DNA of 42,388 bases from IMG/VR virus record IMGVR_UViG_3300030101_003966, positions 5,913-48,300 of that record. One strand, 5' to 3'. The notes under the pieces were generated by a model that was not told the DNA's origin, searched no databases, and was given only the letters and a program-made list of their open reading frames with translations. Numbering within the stretch: position 1 is the first letter of the stretch; each line of letters opens with the position of its first letter. Shown piece by piece: positions 6,955 through 14,329 of this stretch. The position numbers and the translations under genes are program-made. Source of the stretch: a virus.

Positions 6955-7668
6955 ATGGCTTATTTAAATGCAAACATACCACCCCTCTATTGTAAAATAA
7001 GAAAGGAGTATCTTTATGACATGGAAGAAAATAAAGGACAGTATAGTGACTGTGTTATCTTTAGCATTACTAGTATATCAGGCAGGGCTATCTTATTTAA
7101 CATCATGCTTCCAAACGGTGCGTGTTATTGGAGACTGCCTATTTCAGCATTTTTCCAAAAACAATTTGACAGAACTGAAGTGCCCGATATGCAAGTACAC
7201 GAATTGGAATTGTGGAACTGTTTTAGCTACTGGCCTAGTGTTACTTGCTTTGATTGGTTGGATGGTCTAAAAGGAAAATATCTTGGATTAGATAAAAAAT
7301 TTTATCATGGTAAATATTTATTTACGATTGATTGGGCTCACCCAGATGTTAACATCATCGATACAGAACATTCTGAAATACCTCAAGAACATAAGTGTGC
7401 ACATATATTGGAGCTTGATAACGGTAATTATGCAGCTCAGCCTAATAATCGTATTCTGTGGCACTGTACTAGTTATACTACTGATGACTCTTGGCCTGAC
7501 TATAAAGTCCAAACTACCTATTGGGATGCAGAGGACTCTAGCATGGTTACAGAGGACTCTGATAAGATGTTTTATCAAATGGAAAAAATAAAAGATGAAA
7601 AAAGAACGTATAAATCCTACAAAGAACATGGTGATGATATATCTTATGAAAATGAAAGGAAAAAATAA
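6955..7668 (+). CDS. Conserved marine-phage protein, 237 aa
   Basis: The protein is rich in Trp, Tyr and Cys (NGACYWRLPISAFFQKQF; WNCFSYWPSVTCFDWLDGLKGKYL; DNGNYAAQPNNRILWHC) and ends in a charged tail. I recognise it as a conserved unknown of marine phages. No catalytic motif is visible to me. It ends as TAATG with the next small gene. A second frame inside it (7016-7270) has a good Shine-Dalgarno and hydrophobic stretches but I judge it spurious. Confidence 0.78.
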   Translation: MAYLNANIPPLYCKIRKEYLYDMEENKGQYSDCVIFSITSISGRAILFNIMLPNGACYWRLPISAFFQKQFDRTEVPDMQVHELELWNCFSYWPSVTCFDWLDGLKGKYLGLDKKFYHGKYLFTIDWAHPDVNIIDTEHSEIPQEHKCAHILELDNGNYAAQPNNRILWHCTSYTTDDSWPDYKVQTTYWDAEDSSMVTEDSDKMFYQMEKIKDEKRTYKSYKEHGDDISYENERKK

Positions 7669-7793
7669 TGGATAAATATTTATATAAACTATTTGGTTAT
7701 TTAGATAATTTAGTAAATAAAATAGGAGTTTTGTTTAATGAGGGACACAAGGTTATTGGAAAGTTATTTCAAAAAAGAAAAAGAAAAAAATAA
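7668..7793 (+). CDS. Small amphipathic basic peptide, 41 aa
   Basis: The start codon overlaps the preceding stop (TAATG). The product begins with an aromatic amphipathic stretch (MDKYLYKLFGYLDNLVNKIG) and ends in a dense basic cluster (KLFQKRKRKK). I do not recognise it. The pattern suggests a membrane- or nucleic-acid-associated peptide, and it lies in the run of genes that leads to the endolysin. Confidence 0.5.
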   Translation: MDKYLYKLFGYLDNLVNKIGVLFNEGHKVIGKLFQKRKRKK

Positions 7794-7902
7794 AGTAAAA
7801 TTGCTACAAAAAACACTACGACAAGAAGTTGACATTGGAGCAAATGGAACGCAATCTTATATTATTAAAAAAGGAATAAACAAAGGTAAAAAACTTGGCT
7901 AA
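7738..7902 (+). CDS. Small basic protein, 54 aa
   Basis: ATG 7738 lies inside the previous gene, preceded by GGAG at 7723-7726. The product begins MRDTRLLESYFKKEKEKNK and ends in KKGINKGKKLG. It is highly charged and Lys-rich with no membrane segment. Its end overlaps the next gene's TTG start by 8 bases. No family is recognised; the tight overlap on both sides supports it as a real gene. Confidence 0.5.
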   Translation: MRDTRLLESYFKKEKEKNKVKLLQKTLRQEVDIGANGTQSYIIKKGINKGKKLG

Positions 7903-8317
7903 TAAACCTCTATCAATATCTGAATCGGCAGCCGTTCAAATGCCTATGAAGACGGTTGCTAGTTTAATAGTTATTGTAGCACTCGGTACAATGGGCTATT
8001 TTCAAATTGTAGAACGTATCAACATCGCAGACACTAAAATTAAAATTATGGAACAAGATGTTGAACAAAATACAGAGTTTAGAATTAAATGGCCACGGGG
8101 CCAAATGGGATCACTTCCCGCAGACTCGGAACAATATATGATGTTGGAAGATCTTTACAAGACTACCGATCGTTTAAATAAACACATTGAGTCAATGGCA
8201 TTGAACAAAGTAAATATAGAATTTTTAACAAAACAAATGGATAAAGTTTTAGTAGACATAGAAAAATTAAAAGATGCCAATAGAGATCTTGGCTATACAA
8301 ATGGAAAGTCACAATGA
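7895..8317 (+). CDS. Membrane-anchored coiled-coil protein (lysis or tail candidate)
   Basis: 140 aa from a TTG start. One transmembrane helix is visible at about 19-40 (MKTVASLIVIVALGTMGYFQI), followed by a soluble region that is largely coiled coil (ADTKIKIMEQDVEQNTEF; LTKQMDKVLVDIEKLKDAN). One helix near the N-terminus plus a coiled coil is the architecture of inner-membrane spanins and of some phage injection proteins. It lies two genes before the endolysin. No outer-membrane partner lipoprotein is visible. Spanin-like function is inference. Confidence 0.7.
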   Translation: MANKPLSISESAAVQMPMKTVASLIVIVALGTMGYFQIVERINIADTKIKIMEQDVEQNTEFRIKWPRGQMGSLPADSEQYMMLEDLYKTTDRLNKHIESMALNKVNIEFLTKQMDKVLVDIEKLKDANRDLGYTNGKSQ

Positions 8318-8526
8318 TTGAAGCTGTAGTAGGATTACTTATGTTTGTAAACGGAGAGATTAAGGAGGCTCGTTTACAAAGTTCGATGGCTGAATGCTTA
8401 CGTGGGAAGCGGACGGCTGAACGACAGTATTCAGAAACTGTGTCTTACAAATGTTGGAAAGGTAAAGCAGAATTAGAAGATAATATAGATGGTTCAAAAT
8501 CAATTAAAAAATTAATTGTAGAATAG
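8314..8526 (+). CDS. Small protein with hydrophobic N-terminus and Cys pair, 70 aa
   Basis: Coupled to the upstream gene by ATGA. The hydrophobic N-terminus (IEAVVGLLMFVNGE) is followed by a charged region with two Cys (AECLRGKR and YKCWKGK) about 19 residues apart. I recognise small proteins of this kind near marine phage endolysins, function unknown. Export with a disulfide bond is plausible. The layout resembles two reverse-strand proteins at 39.5-40 kb. Confidence 0.65.
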   Translation: MIEAVVGLLMFVNGEIKEARLQSSMAECLRGKRTAERQYSETVSYKCWKGKAELEDNIDGSKSIKKLIVE

Positions 8527-8533
8527 GAGTAAT

Positions 8534-9010
8534 ATGAATCTTTCACGGAATTTCACTCTCTCAGAACTTATTAAAAGCGACACTGCTATACGTAGGGGTA
8601 TTAATAATAATCCTAACGCAGAACAAATAGAAAAATTAAAAATGTTATGTGAAAATATTCTCCAACCGGTACGTGATCATTTTGGCAGGGTCAAGGTGAC
8701 CAGTGGGTTTCGTAGTGTAGAATTATGTCTTGCCATCGGCAGCTCAGCGAACAGCCAACATGCAAAAGCTGAGGCGGCAGATTTCGAATGTCCAGGTGTC
8801 GATAATGCTGAATTGTTTGATTGGATTAAATTTAACCTTCATCCAGACCAACTCATCCTCGAGTTCTATACTCCGGGTGAACCTAACAGCGGATGGATTC
8901 ATGCAAGTTGGATAGAGGGAACGCCAAGAGCTAGTTTTTTACATGCCTTTAGAAAAGATGGCAAAACACAATACAAACCTGTTTTAGGTAAAGCAAAGGA
9001 GTTAATATAA
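8534..9010 (+). CDS. Endolysin, M15-family peptidase
   Basis: 158 aa, of the length usual for VanY/L-Ala-D-Glu-type phage M15 peptidases. Zinc ligands are visible as SQHAKAEAADFE (H76 and D83) and WIHAS (H123), with E110 in QLILEF as the likely catalytic acid. The conserved core VTSGFRS lies at 55-61. It would cut the peptide cross-links of the host cell wall for release. Shine-Dalgarno AGGAG lies 6 bases before the ATG. No signal peptide is seen, so it needs a holin; the nearest candidate is the XhlA-like protein 20 kb away at 29126, or the membrane protein at 7895. Confidence 0.9.
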   Translation: MNLSRNFTLSELIKSDTAIRRGINNNPNAEQIEKLKMLCENILQPVRDHFGRVKVTSGFRSVELCLAIGSSANSQHAKAEAADFECPGVDNAELFDWIKFNLHPDQLILEFYTPGEPNSGWIHASWIEGTPRASFLHAFRKDGKTQYKPVLGKAKELI

Positions 9011-9032
9011 TATGGCAATATCACGATCACAA
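9011..9032 (+). repeat. Copy 2 of the 22-base gene-start repeat (MAISRSQ)
   Basis: This copy matches 3842-3863 at 21 of 22 bases, including the T before the start codon. It encodes MAISRSQ at the start of the 43-aa basic peptide. Confidence 0.8.
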
Positions 9033-9143
9033 ATGCCTAAGCAAATCGAAGGCAAATTAAGAGGTGCTAGGGATGAAAAAAAGAAAAAAAAGAGAGTTAT
9101 TGCATCTATAAAAAGAAAAAAAAGCTTATTATTCAAAGCATAG
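9012..9143 (+). CDS. Basic 43-aa peptide sharing its N-terminus with the capsid protein
   Basis: The peptide reads MAISRSQMPKQIEGKLRGAR, followed by a run of Lys and Arg and a short hydrophobic end. Residues 1-7 equal those of the major capsid protein, and the following K-Q-I resembles K-E-L there. About 40% of residues are Lys or Arg. I recall similar peptides in marine phages, with no known role. The shared start could bind the same partner as the capsid N-terminus (scaffold or DNA), which is inference. Confidence 0.65.
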   Translation: MAISRSQMPKQIEGKLRGARDEKKKKKRVIASIKRKKSLLFKA

Positions 9144-9169
9144 ACTGTAAGTAAAAGAAATGTTATAAT
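9141..9169 (+). promoter_or_regulatory. Extended -10 promoter for the lysine-rich cluster, near-leaderless
   Basis: TGTTATAAT (9161-9169) is an extended -10 element. TAGACT (9141-9146), 17 bases upstream of the TATAAT, matches 4 of 6 bases of the -35 consensus. The next ATG is at 9178, so the start of transcription should fall 0-3 bases before it and no Shine-Dalgarno sequence would be transcribed. Confidence 0.6.
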
Positions 9170-9177
9170 TCTTTACT

Positions 9178-9573
9178 ATGACAAAATTATGCCCAAGAGG
9201 TAAAGCTGCAGCGAAAAGAAAATTTCGAGTTTATCCTTCAGCATATGCTAACGCATATGCAAGTAAAATTTGTGCAGGTAAAATTAAAGATCCATCTGGT
9301 GTAAAAAGAAAAGATTTTAAAGGTCCTAAACCTGCAGGTAAAGTTAACGGTGGAGAAGCAAAAATTAAAAAAGTTGCAGGTGCTTTACATAAAGCTTCGA
9401 AACTTCATAAAGCACAAGCTAAATCATTAGACTCTGTTATAAAAACAAACAAAGGTGCATTTGCTCAGAAACTTGAACCTTATAATGGTAGCTATATTAA
9501 AGGAAATTTAGCTGGTCATGAAGTGTCTAACGATAGTTTATCAAATTACTATAAAGGTATGTTAGATGACTAA
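9178..9573 (+). CDS. Lysine-rich marine-phage protein with YPSAYANAYASKIC motif
   Basis: 131 aa. The N-terminal block CPRGKAAAKRKFRVYPSAYA followed by NAYASKICAGKIKDPSG is a strongly conserved small domain in marine T4-like and podo-type phages. A second part has ALHKASKLHKAQAKSL (about 68-83), also found in the protein at 10392, and the C-terminus is SNYYKGMLDD. The protein is very basic. Two or three Cys near the N-terminus could bind metal. The function is unknown; a packaged, DNA-binding internal head protein is a reasonable guess. It is driven by its own promoter just upstream. Confidence 0.78.
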   Translation: MTKLCPRGKAAAKRKFRVYPSAYANAYASKICAGKIKDPSGVKRKDFKGPKPAGKVNGGEAKIKKVAGALHKASKLHKAQAKSLDSVIKTNKGAFAQKLEPYNGSYIKGNLAGHEVSNDSLSNYYKGMLDD

Positions 9574-9796
9574 AAAAAAGAAAAAAGGATATCAAACAGC
9601 AGAAGAGTTAGTTGGAAGTGGTAAAAAAGAAAAAATTTTTGATAATCCTTTTGATGCTAGAAAAGCTGGAGATGACGAAGACAGAGCAGATTTTAGAGAT
9701 GCAAAAAAAATAGAGGCTAAAGGATTAAGAGATGGAGGCATGTGCCGTGGAGCAGGAGCAGCGATAAGAGGTACAAAATTTAAAGGTGTATTCTAA
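9566..9796 (+). CDS. Small charged protein, 76 aa
   Basis: Overlaps the previous gene by 8 bases and the next by 1 base. The product starts with TKKKKKGYQ, has a charged middle (NPFDARKAGDDEDRADFRDA) and ends in GGMCRGAGAAIRGTKFKGVF. The ending MCRGAGAAIRG.KF.G recurs in small marine-phage proteins. Function unknown; it is part of the lysine-rich cluster. Confidence 0.72.
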   Translation: MTKKKKKGYQTAEELVGSGKKEKIFDNPFDARKAGDDEDRADFRDAKKIEAKGLRDGGMCRGAGAAIRGTKFKGVF

Positions 9797-10389
9797 TGGG
9801 CAAAAAAACCTCTGTACCAGATTATCTAAAAAAAACATTAAGAGGCACAACTATTGGAGGTGGTGTAGACTTATATGATGATCCTGATGTTTCTGTGCCT
9901 AAAGCAACTTTAAGTATAAAAAAAGGTACAACAACTATTTCAGGTGGTGCTGAAAAACCTTTTTTAAAAAAAGAAAAAGGTAATGTTTCTAGCACACTTT
10001 CATTAGGTATTACTAAAGAGGGGAAAAATTCTTTATTTACTTTAGAAGGAAGTAAAACAGGAAAAAGAAAGAATATAGGTTTTAGTTTTTCAAAATCATT
10101 TAAATCAGGGGGATTAAAAAAATGGTTCGATCAAAAATGGGTAGATATTGGGAGCAAACGAAAAGATGGTTCATACGCACCATGTGGTCGTTCAAAATTA
10201 GCAGCGGATCAAAAACGGAAGTATCCAAAATGCGTCCCTGCTGCCAAAGCAGCGAGGATGACAGAATCCCAGAGGAAGAGTGCCGTTGCAAGGAAAAGAG
10301 CTAAGGCTCAAGGTGTTGGTGGTAAACCAACAAATGTAAGCACCTTTACCAAAAAGTATTATGGTGGTATGATAAAAATTAAAGGATAA
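9796..10389 (+). CDS. Lysine-rich protein with WVDIG...CGRSK domain, 197 aa
   Basis: Residues 1-100 are Gly/Thr/Lys-rich and probably beta. The second half contains KKWFDQKWVDIGSKRKDG, then YAPCGRSK, YPKCVPAAKAARMTESQR and KSAVARKRAKAQG. This is a domain shared by many marine phages (I believe DUF5872-like; the name is not verified). Two Cys sit in PCGR and KCVP. The C-terminus FTKKYYGGMIKIKG resembles the YYK ends of the neighbouring proteins. A role as a packaged or DNA-associated virion protein is inferred from charge and context only. Confidence 0.75.
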   Translation: MGKKTSVPDYLKKTLRGTTIGGGVDLYDDPDVSVPKATLSIKKGTTTISGGAEKPFLKKEKGNVSSTLSLGITKEGKNSLFTLEGSKTGKRKNIGFSFSKSFKSGGLKKWFDQKWVDIGSKRKDGSYAPCGRSKLAADQKRKYPKCVPAAKAARMTESQRKSAVARKRAKAQGVGGKPTNVSTFTKKYYGGMIKIKG

Positions 10390-10391
10390 TT

Positions 10392-11261
10392 ATGTCAGAA
10401 AAACTATCAGATAAATTAAAAAACTTATTTGCAAAAAATAGAGGTGCACCTCCGGCAGGAGCTTATCCAAAGATGTCTGAATTTAAAGCATATAAAGCGG
10501 GTCAAAAATTTGCTAATAAAAAAATACCTAGTAAATCTAAAGCATTAATTACTGCAAAAACAGCAAAAAATTTAAGAAGACTAGCAACTTTAAGTCAATT
10601 AAGAGGAGCAGCTATACCTGCAGGTATAATCTATTTTGGTGGATCTACAGCTTATAAAATAGCTACTGCACCACCAGAAACTAAAGCAAAGATAAAAAAA
10701 CTAAAAACTAAATTAAGTAAAACAAGCACAAAAGATTATCATGCTGATCTTTTAAAAATGAAAGTAGGAGGAGATACAATGTTAAAGAACCCCAAAAAAG
10801 CTGATTTAGATAAAGATGGCAAATTATCTAGTTATGAGAAAAAAAGAGGAAAAGCCATCGAAGCTAATATGAAAGCTAAAAAAGGTAAAATGATGAAAGC
10901 TAAATCAGGTGATATGGCTAAAATAAATAAAGTAGTCAAAGGTTTAAACAAAGCTTCTAAGTTACATCAAGCTCAAGCTAAAAGTTTAAAAACAATCAAA
11001 GCTAATGTCGGTATGGCTGCTGAAAGAGTTAGAGATAAAGAAAAATCTAAAGAAAAAAAAGATACTATAATTAAGTTTAGATCAGGTAAAAAATTTGAAA
11101 AGAAAGGCCCAGTTCAAAAAGTTAACATAACAAAAGCATCTATGGGAATGGAAGCTAAATCAACTAGAGGTTATGGTGCAGCTAGAACTTCTGGCATGGG
11201 TTTACAAGATGAACAATTAATACCAGGAAAATCTTTAGACTATTATAAAGATTTAATGTAA
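10392..11261 (+). CDS. Lysine-rich helical protein, 289 aa
   Basis: This is the longest of the basic cluster. One short hydrophobic segment near 75-92 (LRGAAIPAGIIYFGGSTAYK) could touch a membrane. An EF-hand-like acidic loop, DLDKDGKLSSYEKK, lies near 138-151. A repeat-like motif, GLNKASKLHQAQAKSLKTIK, is shared with the protein at 9178, and the C-terminus GKSLDYYKDLM is like its end. The loop DxDxDGxLS fits a calcium-binding DxDxDG pattern. The combination suggests an internal virion protein, but this has not been shown for the family. Confidence 0.7.
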   Translation: MSEKLSDKLKNLFAKNRGAPPAGAYPKMSEFKAYKAGQKFANKKIPSKSKALITAKTAKNLRRLATLSQLRGAAIPAGIIYFGGSTAYKIATAPPETKAKIKKLKTKLSKTSTKDYHADLLKMKVGGDTMLKNPKKADLDKDGKLSSYEKKRGKAIEANMKAKKGKMMKAKSGDMAKINKVVKGLNKASKLHQAQAKSLKTIKANVGMAAERVRDKEKSKEKKDTIIKFRSGKKFEKKGPVQKVNITKASMGMEAKSTRGYGAARTSGMGLQDEQLIPGKSLDYYKDLM

Positions 11262-11267
11262 TGAATT

Positions 11268-11963
11268 ATGGCTACATCGGGAACATCATCATTCGATTTA
11301 AATATCGATGAAATTATTGAAGAAGCATACGAAAGATGTGGTATGCGAACTAATAGTGGCCATGATTTACGTAGTGCAAGAAGAAGTTTAAATCTTTTAT
11401 TTTCGGAGTGGGGAAATAGAGGTGTTCATCTTTGGAAAGTGTCTTTAAATGAAGTAGCACTAGTAGCAGGAACTGCACAATACGCTGTTAACGAAAATGT
11501 TAACGATGTGCTAGAAGCTTATATTTCAACAACAGCTGCAGCTAGTAATACTTCATCAACTCAAGATATATCTTTGACAAAAATAGATAGGTCTGCCTAC
11601 GCTGCACTTCCAAATAAATTAGAAACAGGACAGCCCTCTCAATATTTTGTTGATAGACAAACGACTCCTCAAATTTTTTTGTATTTAGCACCTGATGCAT
11701 CTACTTTTAAAACATTAAAATTTTACACAATAGATAGAATTCAAGACTCAGGTATATATTCAAATCAAGCTGATGTTGTATATAGATTTTTACCATGTAT
11801 GTGTTCAGGCCTTGCATATTATTTATCTGTAAAAAAAGCTCCTGATAGAATTCAATTATTAAAACAACTTTATGAGGATGAACTATTAAGAGCTTTAAAC
11901 GAAGATGGCCAAAGAGCATCTGTTTATATTTCGCCTCAAACTTATTTTGGAGATGGAGTATAA
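11268..11963 (+). CDS. Head-tail adaptor, P22 gp4-like
   Basis: 231 aa. The N-terminal helices (FDLNIDEIIEEAYERCGMRT; DLRSARRSLNLLFSEWGNRG; HLWKV) are typical of podovirus adaptors that bind the portal and start the tail. The middle is beta-rich (AQYAVNENVNDVLEAYI) and the C-terminus helical (LYEDELLRALNEDGQRA). Its place just before other tail genes agrees. The family match is from memory of pattern, so the exact P22 or T7 counterpart is uncertain. Confidence 0.72.
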   Translation: MATSGTSSFDLNIDEIIEEAYERCGMRTNSGHDLRSARRSLNLLFSEWGNRGVHLWKVSLNEVALVAGTAQYAVNENVNDVLEAYISTTAAASNTSSTQDISLTKIDRSAYAALPNKLETGQPSQYFVDRQTTPQIFLYLAPDASTFKTLKFYTIDRIQDSGIYSNQADVVYRFLPCMCSGLAYYLSVKKAPDRIQLLKQLYEDELLRALNEDGQRASVYISPQTYFGDGV

Positions 11964-12400
11964 TGAGTTTTGCATCTGGTAAAAGATCAAAAGCAATTTC
12001 TGACAGATCAGGGATGGAATATCCTTATAGAGAAATGATTAAGGAGTGGAACGGATCGTTAGTGCACATTTCTGAATTTGAACCAAAACATCCTCAACTT
12101 GATCCTCCATACCATAAAGCAGATGCAATTGCTTTGAAAAATCCAAGAGTAATGAAATTTCAACAACCCACTCAAGAATTTGCGAACGATCAAACTATTT
12201 CAGATTCGGGAGGTACTAGAGTGGGAGTTGCTAATTTATCTTTACCTGGAGATTTTGCTTTTAAAACACAAGAGTTTAATGTGACATCAAACGGTATAAC
12301 TACTACAATACATAGTATGTTCCCTGAAGACCCATCGTTACAAAATAGAAGAAGAGAAATGTTAAGTAATATTGGAACTGTGGGGGTTAGTATTTCATAA
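11963..12400 (+). CDS. Conserved tail-module protein, 145 aa
   Basis: Linked to both neighbours by TAATG overlaps. It is conserved between adaptor genes in marine podoviruses, with HPQLDPPYHKADAIALKNPR and GDFAFKTQEFNVTSNG as recognisable blocks. It is probably soluble and beta-rich towards the C-terminus. A minor neck or tail protein is likely from position. I know of no functional assignment. Confidence 0.7.
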   Translation: MSFASGKRSKAISDRSGMEYPYREMIKEWNGSLVHISEFEPKHPQLDPPYHKADAIALKNPRVMKFQQPTQEFANDQTISDSGGTRVGVANLSLPGDFAFKTQEFNVTSNGITTTIHSMFPEDPSLQNRRREMLSNIGTVGVSIS

Positions 12401-13053
12401 TGTCAATTACACACGCAAATTTTTTAACTCAAGTCAGAAATTATACAGAAGTAGATAGCAATGTTTTAACAGATGCGATAATACAAGATTTTATAAGATC
12501 TGTAGAGTTAGATGTAGCAGGTAAAGTAGATTATGATGATTTAAGAAAATATGTTACTTCAACTTTTACTGCAGGAAATAGAGCTGTAACTTTACCTGGT
12601 GATGTCATAATTATAAGATCTGTTGAACACATAGATTCTTCAGGAAATAGAACTTTTTTGGAAAAAAGAGATATAAGTTTTATATCAGAATTTAATGGGA
12701 CAGGTAGACAAGGCACACCACAATACTATGCTAATTTTGATGATTTTAACATATTAGTGGCTCCCATACCTCCAGCTGCAGATACAGTTCAAGTAAACTA
12801 CATAAAGGATGCTCCTAACTTTACCTCCACAAATAATACATTTTTATCTACTTATCAGGAGTCTATGTTATTACATGGTGTCCTTGCTGAAGCTTTTAGA
12901 TTTTTAAAAGGACCTGACAATCTATACAATTTATATAATTCAAAGTATAATGAAGAAGTACAAAATTTTGCCCTACAACAAATGGGTAGAAGAAGACGAG
13001 GAGAATATACAGACGGAGTTCCTAGAATAAAAGTCGATTCTCCGAGTCCTTAA
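12400..13053 (+). CDS. Second adaptor-like tail protein, 217 aa
   Basis: Helical N-terminus (FLTQVRNYTEVDSNVLTDAI), a central beta sandwich (TSTFTAGNRAVTLPGDVIII; PQYYANFDDFNILVAPIPP) and a C-terminal helical bundle (LLHGVLAEAFRFLKGPDNL). This pattern is known from phage adaptor or T7 gp11-like proteins. It is similar in layout to the gene at 11268, so the two may be distant paralogues forming successive rings under the portal. Basic tail RRRRGEY near the end. Confidence 0.7.
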   Translation: MSITHANFLTQVRNYTEVDSNVLTDAIIQDFIRSVELDVAGKVDYDDLRKYVTSTFTAGNRAVTLPGDVIIIRSVEHIDSSGNRTFLEKRDISFISEFNGTGRQGTPQYYANFDDFNILVAPIPPAADTVQVNYIKDAPNFTSTNNTFLSTYQESMLLHGVLAEAFRFLKGPDNLYNLYNSKYNEEVQNFALQQMGRRRRGEYTDGVPRIKVDSPSP

Positions 13054-13069
13054 TTAAAGGAGAACAATT

Positions 13070-13516
13070 ATGGCTATAACAACAAACGCTATCTGTGATA
13101 GTTTTAAAAAAGAATTATTACAAGGTAAGCATGATTTCGATACATCGTCTGATACATATAAATTAGCGATGTTTACAAATTCTGCAACTTTAGGTAAATC
13201 AACTACAAATTATACAACTGGTAACGAAGTTTCATCACCGTCAGGATATACTGCAGGTGGAAAAGCTTTAGTAAACCAAGGTGTAAAAGTTTCATCTTCA
13301 GTAGCGATTACTGATTTTGCTGACTTATCTTTTGTAGGAGTTACATTAACTGCAAGAGGAGCATTAATCTATAATACAACAACTGATGGTGGTTCTAATA
13401 CTACTGATGCAGTTGCTGTGTTGGATTTTGGTGGAGATAAAACTGCAACTGCAGGAACATTTACAATTCAATTTCCTGCATTCACAACCTCTGCTGCAAT
13501 CTTAAGACTTGCATAA
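13070..13516 (+). CDS. Conserved structural protein, 148 aa
   Basis: Begins MAITTNAICDSFKKELLQGK, then a beta-rich sequence with YKLAMFTNSATLGKSTTNY and FADLSFVGVTLTARGALIYN. I recognise this type as a common virion protein of marine phages encoded among tail genes. No transmembrane helix or catalytic motif. Shine-Dalgarno AAAGGAG lies 8 bases upstream. A tail or base component is likely. Confidence 0.72.
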   Translation: MAITTNAICDSFKKELLQGKHDFDTSSDTYKLAMFTNSATLGKSTTNYTTGNEVSSPSGYTAGGKALVNQGVKVSSSVAITDFADLSFVGVTLTARGALIYNTTTDGGSNTTDAVAVLDFGGDKTATAGTFTIQFPAFTTSAAILRLA

Positions 13517-13528
13517 GGAATATAATGA

Positions 13529-14293
13529 ATGTCAAATACATGGGGTGCACTTAGTTGGGGAGTAGGCTCTTGGGGAACTGGGGGCGATCAAACTTTTGCG
13601 GTAACAGGTATAAGTGCATCCTTTAGTATTGGCTCACAATCAGTAACTGGCGAAATAAACTCAGGATGGGGTCGTCAAGAATGGGGCAACTCAGCTTGGG
13701 GAGAGGCTTTTTCAGTATCAGCTACAGGACAATCAATTACATCAATTGTTGGATCTACAACAGCTTTTACAGATTTTACTGCGGTAGTCAGTGGTATTCA
13801 ATCTAGTTTTAGTATTGCTAATATTGCCATACAAATTGATGGAAACATATTTGTTACTGCTGCTGAAGATCAACTAGATTTTACAATTGGTAGTGTAACC
13901 ACTACTGCAAATGCTAATGTATCTGTTACAGGAATTTCATTAACAGGTAGTATAGGTCAAGTAGTTCCTGAGCCTAAATTTATTGAGGAAGTTACTGGAA
14001 ATCAAGCAAGTTTCAGTTTAGGCACAATTACCCTTATCCAATCGACAAATGAATCTGTAAGTGGTCAAAGTATAACTACTAGTATTGGAAACGAAAGTCA
14101 GGAATCAATATATTCTGTAACAGGATCGACAATGACAGGTTCTATTGGCTCTGTTACAGTAACTGGAGTGGCTAATATTGATGTAACGGGCATACAAATG
14201 ACTGCCTCTGTAGGAAGTCCAAATATAACTGCTTGGCAAGAAGTAAATCTAGGTGTAAGTAATACTTGGACAGAGGTTGATTTAGCGGCATAG
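13529..14293 (+). CDS. Repeat protein of the tail, VTG-SIG repeats
   Basis: 254 aa. Residues 1-60 contain Trp-Gly repeats (WGALSWGVGSWGTGG; WGRQEWGNSAWGE). After this come about seven degenerate repeats of the form VTG-x-x-x-T-x-SIG, spaced 23-30 residues, for example VSVTGISLTGSIGQV and YSVTGSTMTGSIGSV. The C-terminus WQEVNLGVSNTWTEVDL recurs in marine phages. A stacked beta repeat making a fibre or tail rod is likely. The next gene, a fibre with its own promoter, lies 36 bases downstream. Confidence 0.72.
   Translation: MSNTWGALSWGVGSWGTGGDQTFAVTGISASFSIGSQSVTGEINSGWGRQEWGNSAWGEAFSVSATGQSITSIVGSTTAFTDFTAVVSGIQSSFSIANIAIQIDGNIFVTAAEDQLDFTIGSVTTTANANVSVTGISLTGSIGQVVPEPKFIEEVTGNQASFSLGTITLIQSTNESVSGQSITTSIGNESQESIYSVTGSTMTGSIGSVTVTGVANIDVTGIQMTASVGSPNITAWQEVNLGVSNTWTEVDLAA
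13580..14240 (+). repeat. Degenerate coding repeats (VTG-x3-T-x-SIG)
   Basis: About seven imperfect protein-level repeats with conserved VTG and SIG. The DNA copies have diverged, with third positions mixed. The repeats suggest growth by tandem duplication. Confidence 0.6.
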
Positions 14294-14305
14294 AAAATAT
14301 ATAAT
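14277..14305 (+). promoter_or_regulatory. Promoter before the tail fibre gene
   Basis: TTGATT (14277-14282), a 17-base spacer and TATAAT (14300-14305). Unlike other promoters here, it leaves a leader of about 18 bases that includes a Shine-Dalgarno sequence (AAGGAG) before the ATG at 14330. Confidence 0.6.
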
Positions 14306-14329
14306 AAGATTATTTAAGGAGAAATTTTT

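Noticed and set aside
7016-7270. Alternative forward frame of 84 codons with a good Shine-Dalgarno (AAGGAG) and hydrophobic stretches
   Set aside because: It lies wholly inside the 237-aa gene at 6955, whose sequence I recognise as a conserved marine-phage protein. The hydrophobic composition is what a shifted frame of a Trp/Tyr/Phe-rich gene gives.
8091-8106. Short TGGCC / GGCCA inverted repeat within the 7895 gene
   Set aside because: Only five base pairs inside coding sequence with no T run or conserved context; it can occur by chance.
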